Below are positions 8,430-15,115 of a DNA stretch of 64,000 nt, in pieces (the stretch's first letter is position 1; every line of letters starts with the position of its first letter). The position numbers and the translations under genes were made by a program. This DNA is from Acidimicrobiales bacterium (lineage in GTDB: Bacteria; Actinomycetota; Acidimicrobiia; Acidimicrobiales; Iamiaceae). The stretch spans positions 62,001 to 126,000 of the forward strand of contig DASQKY010000042.1 in assembly GCA_035630295.1 (NCBI GenBank), given 5' to 3'. The notes beneath the pieces are model-generated. The model was not told the DNA's origin. It saw only the letters and a program-made list of their open reading frames with translations, and ran no database searches.

Positions 8430-9407
8430 GTGGAGACGACCACCACCCGCCCGACGATGGCCCCGGCGCCCGAGCTGTTGCCCGACGTGCTGCCCACCGA
8501 CCGGCTCGGCCCCACCGGCAAGGCCGTGCCCCCCATCCGGGCCGAGCTGCGCCGCATCCCCGTGGCCCGCAACGTCCTGGCCGTCGTCAGCGTGTACGCC
8601 CAGTCGGTGGGCCTCGTCGCCCTGGCCGCCTGGATCGCCCACCCCCTGGCCTACCTGGTGGCCTTCGTGTGGATGGGCCGCACCCTGGCCGCCTTCGCCG
8701 CCCTGTCCCACGAAGCCGCCCACCGGCTCCTGTTCCCCAACAAGAAGGTCAACGACTGGGTCGGGCGCTGGCTGGTGGGCTATCCGGGCTTCATCTCCAC
8801 CGACGTCTACCGCCGGGGCCACATCGCCCACCACAAGGAGGAGTTCGGGCCCCACGAGCCCGACATGAACCTCTACGTGGGGTACCCGGTGAGCCGGGCG
8901 TCGCTGCGGCGCAAGCTCACCCGCGACGCCCTGGGCCTCTCCGGGTGGAAGAACCTCCGCAGCATCCTCCGGGGGGCGCGGCTGAAGGGCTACGGCACCC
9001 ACGCCCGGCGCATCCTCGCGGTCCAGGCCGGGTTGTTGCTGGTGGCCACCCTGCTGGGTCGGCCCGAGCTGTACCTGGCCCTCTGGTTCGTGCCGTGGAT
9101 GACGTCGTGGCGGGTCATCAACCGGCTGCGGGCCATCGCCGAGCACGGGGGCATGGAGCGCTCCAAGGACCGCCGCCGCACCACCCACTCGGTGCGCCAG
9201 CACCCGGTGGCCCGGTTCTTCCTGGTGCCGTACAACATCGGTTGGCACCTCGCCCACCACGTGGACATGGGCGTGCCGTGGCTCCACCTCCCGGCCATGC
9301 ACCGCGAGCTGCGGGCCAGCGGGTGGGTGCCCGACGAGCTGGAGCACCCGAGCTACCTGGCCCTGTGGCGGGCCCTGGCCCGGGGCACCGAGCGCCCGGC
9401 GGCCTGA
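8430..9407 (+). CDS. Membrane fatty acid desaturase family protein
   Basis: Di-iron membrane desaturase/hydroxylase fold, 325 residues. Three histidine boxes are visible: HEAAH (about 94), HIAHH (about 130) and HLAHH (about 271), with hydrophobic hairpins between the first two and the third. These ligate the iron pair in the FA_desaturase family; substrates include acyl lipids and carotenoids. GTG 8430 follows the candidate operator so closely that the message may be leaderless. No redox partner is adjacent. Confidence 0.88.
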   Translation: METTTTRPTMAPAPELLPDVLPTDRLGPTGKAVPPIRAELRRIPVARNVLAVVSVYAQSVGLVALAAWIAHPLAYLVAFVWMGRTLAAFAALSHEAAHRLLFPNKKVNDWVGRWLVGYPGFISTDVYRRGHIAHHKEEFGPHEPDMNLYVGYPVSRASLRRKLTRDALGLSGWKNLRSILRGARLKGYGTHARRILAVQAGLLLVATLLGRPELYLALWFVPWMTSWRVINRLRAIAEHGGMERSKDRRRTTHSVRQHPVARFFLVPYNIGWHLAHHVDMGVPWLHLPAMHRELRASGWVPDELEHPSYLALWRALARGTERPAA

Positions 9408-9473
9408 ACCACCGGCCTCCGGTCGCTCCGATCCCCCGGGAGCCCGGGCCGGGACCGCGATAGGTTCCGCCCC

Positions 9474-9558
9474 GGAGCGGTGGCAGAGCGGACGAATGCA
9501 GTCGCCTTGAAAGCGACCGGGCCTCACGGCCCCGGGGGTTCGAATCCCCCCCGCTCCG
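9474..9558 (+). tRNA. tRNA-Ser (anticodon TGA)
   Basis: Acceptor GGAGCGG (9474-9480) pairs with CCGCTCC (9551-9557). The anticodon arm reads CCTTGAAAG with TGA, a long variable arm typical of class II tRNA follows, then GGTTCGAATCC. Discriminator G at 9558; CCA is not encoded. Confidence 0.95.
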
Positions 9559-9630
9559 CTCCCCGGGTCCCAGGTGGCGCACCGACCGCTGACCGCTGCC
9601 AGAGGCGCTCAGTCGGGCTCGGTGGGGCAG

Positions 9631-9647
9631 GGCCGCCGCCGGCGGCC
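9631..9647. terminator. GC hairpin downstream of tRNA-Ser
   Basis: GGCCGCC (9631-9637) pairs with GGCGGCC (9641-9647) over a 3-nt loop, between the tRNA and the 3' end of the convergent surface-protein gene. It could end either transcript. Confidence 0.35.
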
Positions 9648-9699
9648 GGAGGGTGCAGACGGCGGCGCGGAGAGGTCCGGGGAGCGACGGCCGGGTGCC

Positions 9700-11169
9700 T
9701 CAGGGGCCGGAGGGCAGGTCGGCGACGGCGGGGGCGAACCACGTGCGCCACCCCCAGGCGGCTCCCCGCGGGCCTTCGGCCCAGTGGAAGGCGCCTTCCC
9801 TGGCGGCCGACCCGGCGGGGGTGGGGAGGCCCTCGGGGTCGCCCCCCACGCACAGCTCCGGAGGCGTGGCGGCGATGACGGCCACGGCCGGCCGTCGGGC
9901 CACCACCTCGTCGAGGATCGACCGGACCCACCGGACGTGGGTGGTGCTGCGCAGGTCGGCCGGCGTCTGGCGACCGACGCAGGCCCACTCGGGCAGGACC
10001 ACCTTCCGCACCGTGCGCGCCGTCCAGATGTCGATGCGGCGCACCATCTCGGCGGCCAGCTCGCTGCGCAGGGCGGGGGACCGGGCCGGGAGGACCGTGC
10101 CGTCGGGGCGGCGCACCGCCGTCCCCTCCCAGGCGCCGATGGGCCAGATGACCACCTGGGCGCCCCAGTCGAGCATGGCCCGCTCGATGCGGGACACCTC
10201 CTGGGGGCACAAGCCGTCGCCGGGGAGCCCCCAGCCGGTGTGGTCGGGGAAGTAGGTCGCTCCGGGGGGCAGGTCGTAGCCGGCCCGGGCGGAGATCACG
10301 CCGCAGGCCAGGCGGCCGCCGAGCCGGGGCCGTTGCCCGGCGCCGGTGACCACGGCGGGCAGGGCCTGTCCCACCGCCTTCTCGGTCAGCGAGAAGGCCA
10401 CCGAGTCGCCGGCCACCGCCACCCGGAGGCCGCCGGGGGCCAGGGCGGCCACCACCTCGGCCCGCAGGCGCTGGGGGTTGCCGCCCGCCGCGGCCAGGGT
10501 GGCGACGCCCCGGTCGCGCTCGGTGGCGCCGGGGGCGCGGCCCAGGACGGCGAGGTAGATGGCGGTGACGGTCCGGCGGCGCGCCTCGGGCGTGGCCAGG
10601 ACCTGGCGGGCCAGGACCCACCGCGGCGTGCCGCTCCCCAGGCGGGCCACCCAGAAGGCCGATCCGGGGGCGTCGACGCCCCGACCCAGCGCCTGCTGGT
10701 AGGCCCAGGCGACCCAGGCCGGATCCGCGGGGCGCCGGGCCGAGGCCTCGGGTGAGCCCAGCAGGTGCGCCACCATGCGGTCGTGCGTCCAGCCCGAGGC
10801 CAGCCGGGTCGCCCACCACCTCCGATCCGCGTCCGAGGACGGGCGGGCCAGGCCCTGTTCGTAGGCCCAGCCGGCCTGGAGGCGCCGGGCTTCGGGTGAC
10901 CCGGCCAGGGCTCGGGCCACGTGGCCGGGGCTGGTCAGCACGGCCTGGTGGGCGTGGTAGCGCCGGTCGCCGCTCGGTGCCGGCCGGCCCAGCAGCGCCG
11001 GGTACGCCTGGGTGCCGACCCAGGCCTCGACCTGGCCGCGCCACGTGCCGGGCGGGGCGTCGGTCGGGGGGACGGCAGCCCCGGCGGCGCCCCCGGTGAA
11101 GGCGACGAGGACGGGGACCAACAGGAGGGCCGCGGTGGCCAGGAGACGGGAGTGGTGGGTCGGTCGCAC
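9700..11169 (-). CDS. Secreted DUF4214-repeat protein with SGNH-hydrolase-like C-terminus
   Basis: Starting at GTG 11169, the protein opens with a signal peptide or anchor (RPTHHSRLLATAALLLVPVLVAFTGGAAGAA). About 40-230 is a run of DUF4214-like helical repeats (YEQGLARPSSDADRRWWATRL, YQQALGRGVDAPGSAFWVARL, YLAVLGRAPGATERD). The C-terminal ~240 residues begin LRVAVAGDSVAFSL, the GDS block of SGNH esterases/acyltransferase accessory domains, with HWAEGPRG near the end possibly supplying the His. A longer reading from ATG 11331 would add a Glu-Pro repeat segment but has no better ribosome site. Probably wall-associated; function unknown. Confidence 0.72.
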   Translation of the reverse strand: MRPTHHSRLLATAALLLVPVLVAFTGGAAGAAVPPTDAPPGTWRGQVEAWVGTQAYPALLGRPAPSGDRRYHAHQAVLTSPGHVARALAGSPEARRLQAGWAYEQGLARPSSDADRRWWATRLASGWTHDRMVAHLLGSPEASARRPADPAWVAWAYQQALGRGVDAPGSAFWVARLGSGTPRWVLARQVLATPEARRRTVTAIYLAVLGRAPGATERDRGVATLAAAGGNPQRLRAEVVAALAPGGLRVAVAGDSVAFSLTEKAVGQALPAVVTGAGQRPRLGGRLACGVISARAGYDLPPGATYFPDHTGWGLPGDGLCPQEVSRIERAMLDWGAQVVIWPIGAWEGTAVRRPDGTVLPARSPALRSELAAEMVRRIDIWTARTVRKVVLPEWACVGRQTPADLRSTTHVRWVRSILDEVVARRPAVAVIAATPPELCVGGDPEGLPTPAGSAAREGAFHWAEGPRGAAWGWRTWFAPAVADLPSGP

Positions 11170-11254
11170 GGTGGCGGCAAGGAAAGCAGGTGGGGGTGGG
11201 TCGAGCCAGGCACGGTGCCCGTGAGCGGCGCTCCGGCGGGCGGCGTCGGCATCG

Positions 11255-11289
<35 letters not shown>

Positions 11290-11359
11290 GTCGCGGGTCG
11301 GGTCGGTGCGGCTCGGCGGGCCGAGCGCCACCGGCGCCGGCCGGGGCGCCGGGGCCCGA

Positions 11360-12433
11360 TCAGGTGGGGGCGACGGGGTCCTCGGCCATCGTCGGGGCCC
11401 GGTCCTGCTCGGCCAGCGTGGTGAGGGCCACGCCGGCCACCAGGACGAGCCCCCCGACGACGACCAGGCCCCCGGGGACCTCGTCGAAGAGGACGACGGC
11501 GCCCGTGGTGGAAGCCAGCGGCTCGAGGAGGATCACCACCGACACCAGGGTGGGGCTCATCCATCGCACCGCCCAGGTGAAGGACGAGTGGCCCACCATC
11601 TGGGGGACGAGGGCCAGGGCCACCGCGCCCAGCCAGAAGCCGGCCGGGTAGGGACCGTCACCCGGCGCCGTCAGCACCGCCAGGGGGAGCACGGCCACGG
11701 CGCCGATCCCGGTCACGACGGCCGTCCACCGCCAGAGCCCCAGGCCCCGGTGCTGCACCTCCCGGCCGAGCAGCAGGTGGCCGGCGTAGGTGATGGCGGC
11801 GACCAGGGCCAGGGCGTTGCCCAGCGGCGGGTTCGATCCCTGGTCCAGGCCCCCCACGTCACCGAAGGCCACCAGCGCGCCCCCCAGCAACGCCACGCCG
11901 ATGCCGACCGCCGTGCGGGCCCGGGGCCGCTCGCCCCGGAGCCACAGCAAGAGGACGATCCACACCGGCCCGGTGGTCACGATGGTCACGCTGGCCGCCA
12001 CCGAGGTGAAGGCCAGCGACGGCAGCCAGGTGGCGAAGTGCACGCCGAGGAGCAGGCCGGCCAGCGCGGTGCGGCGCCCGGTCCCGGCCGGGAGGGGGCC
12101 GGGCCCCGGATCGACGTCGGCGGGCTCGGACGGCAAGGACTCCGACGGAGGCTCGGACGGCCGGTCCGGCCCGGTGGGCGGGGTCGCCGGGCGCCCCGGG
12201 CGGTGCCGCAGCCACGCCGGCGCGGTGAGGGCACAGGCCAGGGAGAGGCGCACCAGGGCCAGCAGCATCCCGCCGCCCAGGGTGCCGGACCCGGCGGCGT
12301 CGTAGGCGGCCCGGCTGAAGAGGGCGCCGGTCGACACCGCGGCCACGCCACAGGCCAGCACAACGGCCAGGACCGAGGCCGGGGGCGCCCCGTCGGTGGT
12401 CGTGCCCCGACGCCGACCCGGGCGAGAACGCAC
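11360..12433 (-). CDS. EamA family drug/metabolite transporter
   Basis: Ten-helix DMT superfamily exporter built from two EamA repeats. From GTG 12433 the protein is about 357 residues: repeat one about 20-175, interrupted by a Pro/Ser-rich cytosolic loop (GRPATPPTGPDRPSEPPSES region), and repeat two about 200-340 (PLGNALALVAAITYAGHLLL; SPTLVSVVILLEPLAS, the EamA signature near the last helices). Substrate not predictable. GTG 12433 is chosen because the sequence upstream is Arg-rich and low-complexity; the other candidate is 12526. Confidence 0.8.
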   Translation of the reverse strand: MRSRPGRRRGTTTDGAPPASVLAVVLACGVAAVSTGALFSRAAYDAAGSGTLGGGMLLALVRLSLACALTAPAWLRHRPGRPATPPTGPDRPSEPPSESLPSEPADVDPGPGPLPAGTGRRTALAGLLLGVHFATWLPSLAFTSVAASVTIVTTGPVWIVLLLWLRGERPRARTAVGIGVALLGGALVAFGDVGGLDQGSNPPLGNALALVAAITYAGHLLLGREVQHRGLGLWRWTAVVTGIGAVAVLPLAVLTAPGDGPYPAGFWLGAVALALVPQMVGHSSFTWAVRWMSPTLVSVVILLEPLASTTGAVVLFDEVPGGLVVVGGLVLVAGVALTTLAEQDRAPTMAEDPVAPT

Positions 12434-12637
12434 CCGGGTCGTGGCGCCGTTCCGGAGCGGGCGGCCTGGCACCCGCCGATCATCGCAGCCGGGCCCGTCG
12501 CCGCCGTGCTGGTGCGCCCGGCACACCTACCGGCCGTGGTGGTGCGTCAAACGTGATGGCCTGACCGACCGCAGGCATCGCTCAGAGACGGGATCCGTCG
12601 GGTCGTCTCAGCCCGGCGCGGTACTCTCTGCCGGAAC

Positions 12638-12730
12638 GGAGAGGTGCCAGAGTCTGGTCGATCGGGCCTCCCTGCTAAGGAGGTGACGGGTAACCCTCGT
12701 CCGTGGGTTCAAATCCCACCCTCTCCGCCA
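12638..12730 (+). tRNA. tRNA-Ser (anticodon GCT)
   Basis: Acceptor GGAGAGG (12638-12644) pairs with CCTCTCC (12720-12726). The anticodon loop CTGCTAA contains GCT, a long variable arm and GGTTCAAATCC follow, and G plus an encoded CCA end the gene at 12730. Confidence 0.95.
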
Positions 12731-12880
12731 GTCGCTCGGGCCCGGCACGTCGGTGCCGGGCCCGGTCGCGTCCGGCCGTGGCGCGCCTCGCATGGTCGGT
12801 GGCGGCTGCTCTGCCTCGGTTCGGCCCGGGGCGGACGAGATGACGGAGCGGTGACGTTCGCTGCGGAACGGCGACGGCGC

Positions 12881-13192
12881 TCAGGCCCGCACGACGCGGC
12901 AGAGGGCGAGGGTCGACGGGAAGCCGACGAGCAGGGTCTGGCCGGCCCAGCGTCCGGCGGGCAGGCCGTGGCGGCGGGCCAGGCGATGGGCGTAGAGGCC
13001 CTCGGCCACGTGCGCGGCGGCGGTCCCGGCCAGCAGCTTCTGCAGGACCGGCCGGGGCGGGAGCGGGAGGGCTTCGGCCGCGGCCCGGTGGGCCCGGTCG
13101 TTGAGGGCCAGGGCGGCCAGGGCGGCGATGCCCCCGTCGAGGACCAGGAACCAGGCCAGGGAGGGGCGGGTGACGGCGGGGCGGGAGGCCAT
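12881..13192 (-). CDS. DUF4499-like small membrane protein
   Basis: 103 residues from ATG 13192. Hydrophobic helix at about 12-32 (LAWFLVLDGGIAALAALAL), then AHVAEGLYAHRLARRHGL and WAGQTLLVGFPSTLALC, which resembles the DUF4499/TMEM254 pattern of a conserved His-Glu-Tyr helix followed by a Gly-Phe-Pro-Ser turn. No enzymatic motif. Longer readings to 13462 are Ala/Arg/Pro-rich without features and are rejected. Confidence 0.65.
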   Translation of the reverse strand: MASRPAVTRPSLAWFLVLDGGIAALAALALNDRAHRAAAEALPLPPRPVLQKLLAGTAAAHVAEGLYAHRLARRHGLPAGRWAGQTLLVGFPSTLALCRVVRA

Positions 13193-13411
13193 GGTGCGGA
13201 GCGTACGGCCCCGGGCCGGGGCCCTCGCCGCCCGGCCGTGCGCCGGACCTGGCCCAGCCGGGGTCGGCGCTGTGCCGGCCTCGCCTCGGCACCAGCACGC
13301 GGGGCGGGCCGCAGACGCGTTCCAGCGTGCAGAACTGGACGGGCCGGGCCACCGTTGAGCCGGCCCCATGGGAGCCTCCGCGCGGTCGTCGGCGGGCTCC
13401 GCCGAGGGCCC

Positions 13412-13467
13412 TGTGACAGCGTTCACGTCACGAGTTCTTGCGTTTCGTAACCGGTCTGTCATATCTT
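13412..13467 (+). promoter_or_regulatory. Crp-like site and promoter upstream of the transglycosylase lipoprotein
   Basis: TGTGA (13412-13416), six bases, TCACG (13423-13427) differs from the Crp/GlxR consensus TGTGA-N6-TCACA at one base. It sits about 10 bp before a possible -35 TTGCGT (13438-13443) with a -10-like CATATC (13460-13465) or TATCTT (13462-13467). In mycobacteria and Streptomyces Crp controls rpf-type muralytic genes, so activation of the downstream gene is plausible. The rest of the 416-bp gap from 13193 shows nothing else before the hairpin at 13542. Confidence 0.55.
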
Positions 13468-13541
13468 GCGTGCTCCAGCCGCCACGGGGTCCCGTCCCGA
13501 ACTTCCTCGGAGCAGTGCCGCTCCCGCCGGAATCCCCGCAC

Positions 13542-13570
13542 CGTGCCCTCGTCTCTGCCCGCAGGGCACG
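13542..13570 (+). other. Structured 5' leader hairpin of the transglycosylase lipoprotein
   Basis: CGTGCCCT (13542-13549) pairs perfectly with AGGGCACG (13563-13570) over a 13-nt loop, in a ~140-nt leader between the promoter and the GTG at 13610. Muralytic genes of actinobacteria often carry c-di-AMP riboswitches here, but the conserved riboswitch blocks are not recognisable, so only a hairpin is claimed. Confidence 0.45.
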
Positions 13571-13609
13571 AGCGCGTGTAGGCGGGCCGATCGACCCAGG
13601 AGCTCATCA

Positions 13610-13960
13610 GTGAAGCGAATCCTCCTCAGCCTCGTGTGCGTCGCCGGCGTCGTCCTCGGACTCAGCGCCTGCAACCAGCAGGAGGTCTCGAAGGATGCGA
13701 TCCGCCAGCAGTTCCCCGAGGCGTCCGACAAGGCCATCGCCGTGGCCCGGTGCGAGTCGGGCCTCAACCCGGAGGCGGTCAGCCCCGGGGGCCGCAACGT
13801 GGGCCTGTTCCAGATCAACTCGGTCCACCAGCCGATGGTCCAGCGGATGGGCTACCAGTGGGCCCAGATGAGGGACCCGTACGTGAACACCAGGGTCGCC
13901 CGCCGGCTGTACGACAGCGCCGGCGGCTGGGGCCCCTGGTCGTGCCGCCACGCCCGCTGA
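13610..13960 (+). CDS. Transglycosylase SLT-domain lipoprotein
   Basis: Predicted surface lipoprotein of 116 residues. A signal peptide of ~20 residues ends in lipobox LSAC. The mature part holds a compact lysozyme-like domain: ARCESGLNPEAVSPGGRNVGLFQINSVHQ contains the catalytic Glu (CESG) and the GLFQI strand of SLT/Rpf-like folds, followed by YVNTRVARRLYDSAGGWGPWSC. It probably cleaves or remodels peptidoglycan glycan strands. GTG 13610 has AGGAG at 13598-13602, 7 nt upstream. The promoter and leader suggest Crp-type control. Confidence 0.85.
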   Translation: MKRILLSLVCVAGVVLGLSACNQQEVSKDAIRQQFPEASDKAIAVARCESGLNPEAVSPGGRNVGLFQINSVHQPMVQRMGYQWAQMRDPYVNTRVARRLYDSAGGWGPWSCRHAR

Positions 13961-13981
13961 GGCGCTTGACCTGACGTCTGT

Positions 13982-14009
13982 GGAGGCGGCGCCTGCGGGC
14001 GCCGCCTCC
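13982..14009 (+). terminator. Hairpin terminator after the SLT lipoprotein
   Basis: GGAGGCGGCGC (13982-13992) pairs with GCGCCGCCTCC (13999-14009) over a 6-nt loop, 21 bases after the stop codon. No U-tract. Confidence 0.65.
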
Positions 14010-14054
14010 GCCGCGCCCGGACTGCGTGGGAGAAAGATGCCCGACCGCGTCGCC

Positions 14055-14078
14055 AGCCTACCGACCGGTCGGTAGGCT
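14055..14078. promoter_or_regulatory. Perfect 24-bp palindrome, TetR-type operator
   Basis: The half-site AGCCTACCGACC is followed directly by its exact reverse complement, ending 6 bp before the GTG of the desaturase-like gene. The core ACCGACCGGTCGGT is the classic shape of TetR-family operators in actinobacteria. No tetR gene is adjacent; the only TetR in the window is at 43104, so the binder is probably elsewhere. Confidence 0.75.
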
Positions 14079-14084
14079 GAGTCC

Positions 14085-15011
14085 GTGCTGCCGGACACCT
14101 CACTCCTGACCGACCTCACGCCCACGCTGGAACAGCTGGTCGAGCGCCACCTGGCCGCCAGCCGGGAGTGGTTCCCCCACGAGGTCGTGCCCTGGGAGCG
14201 GGCCGGCCCCGAGACCCGGTCGCGGGAGTGGGACCCCGAGCGCGCCCCGGTGCCCGACGCGGTGCGCAGCGCGCTGTTCGTCAACCTGCTCACCGAGGAC
14301 AACCTGCCCTACTACTTCGCCACCATCGACCGGATGTTCGGCGCCGACGGGATCTGGGGCGAGTGGGCCCGCCGCTGGACCGCGGAGGAGGGGCGGCACT
14401 CGATCGCCATCCGCGACTACCTCACGGTGACCGGGATGGTCGACCCCGTGGCCCTCGAGCGGGCCCGCATGCACCAGGTGTCCCACGGCGTGGTGCCGGT
14501 CCCACCGTCGCCGCTGGACGGCCTGGTGTACGTGGCCCTGCAGGAGCTGGCCACCCGCATCGCCCACCGGGCCACGGGCAAGCTCCTCGACGACCGGGCC
14601 GGCTACGAGGTGATGGCCCGGGTCGGCGCCGACGAGAACCTCCACTACCTCCTGTACCGCGACCTGGTCAGTGCGGCCCTGGAACGGGACCCGTCGCCGG
14701 TGGTCGAGGCCATCGAGCGCCAGGTCACCGACTTTGAGATGCCGGGGACGGGCATCATCGGCTTCGACCGCCACGCCCTGGCCATCGCCCGAGCCGGGAT
14801 CTACGACCTGGTGGTCCACCACGAGCAGATCCTGGTGCCGGTCGTCCTCCGGCACTGGGACGTCGAGGGGTTGGAGGGCCTGTCGCCGGCCGCCGAGGAG
14901 GCCCGCCGGCGCCTGGTGCGCCGCATCGAGCGGGTGGGCCGTGCCGGTCGTCGCCTGGCCGAGCGCTGGGCCGAGACCGCCTCCTCGTCGGCGGAGGCCA
15001 TGCCGGCCTGA
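14085..15011 (+). CDS. Acyl-ACP desaturase-like ferritin-fold di-iron enzyme
   Basis: Soluble desaturase-2 family protein of 308 residues. Di-iron ligands appear in order: LLTEDNLPYY (Glu), TAEEGRHSIAIRDY (EExxH), LQELATRIAHR (Glu) and GADENLHYLLYRDL (ExxH). This is the arrangement of mycobacterial DesA1/DesA2 and plant stearoyl-ACP desaturases, which insert a double bond into ACP-bound acyl chains with ferredoxin as donor. GTG 14085 lies directly behind the palindromic operator, so a leaderless, repressor-blocked message is likely. Confidence 0.88.
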   Translation: MLPDTSLLTDLTPTLEQLVERHLAASREWFPHEVVPWERAGPETRSREWDPERAPVPDAVRSALFVNLLTEDNLPYYFATIDRMFGADGIWGEWARRWTAEEGRHSIAIRDYLTVTGMVDPVALERARMHQVSHGVVPVPPSPLDGLVYVALQELATRIAHRATGKLLDDRAGYEVMARVGADENLHYLLYRDLVSAALERDPSPVVEAIERQVTDFEMPGTGIIGFDRHALAIARAGIYDLVVHHEQILVPVVLRHWDVEGLEGLSPAAEEARRRLVRRIERVGRAGRRLAERWAETASSSAEAMPA

Positions 15012-15115
15012 CCCTGGTGCCCCGGTGGGACGTGCGTCCCGCCTGGGTGGGCCCCAGGGGACGGTGGGGGGCGCCCCGGGTGCCGCCTGATCGCCCCGGA
15101 GCGGAGGGTGGGGTC

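Noticed and set aside
13464-13609. Possible c-di-AMP (ydaO/yuaA) riboswitch upstream of the SLT lipoprotein
   Set aside because: Only one hairpin is certain; the conserved internal-loop sequences of that riboswitch could not be found by eye.
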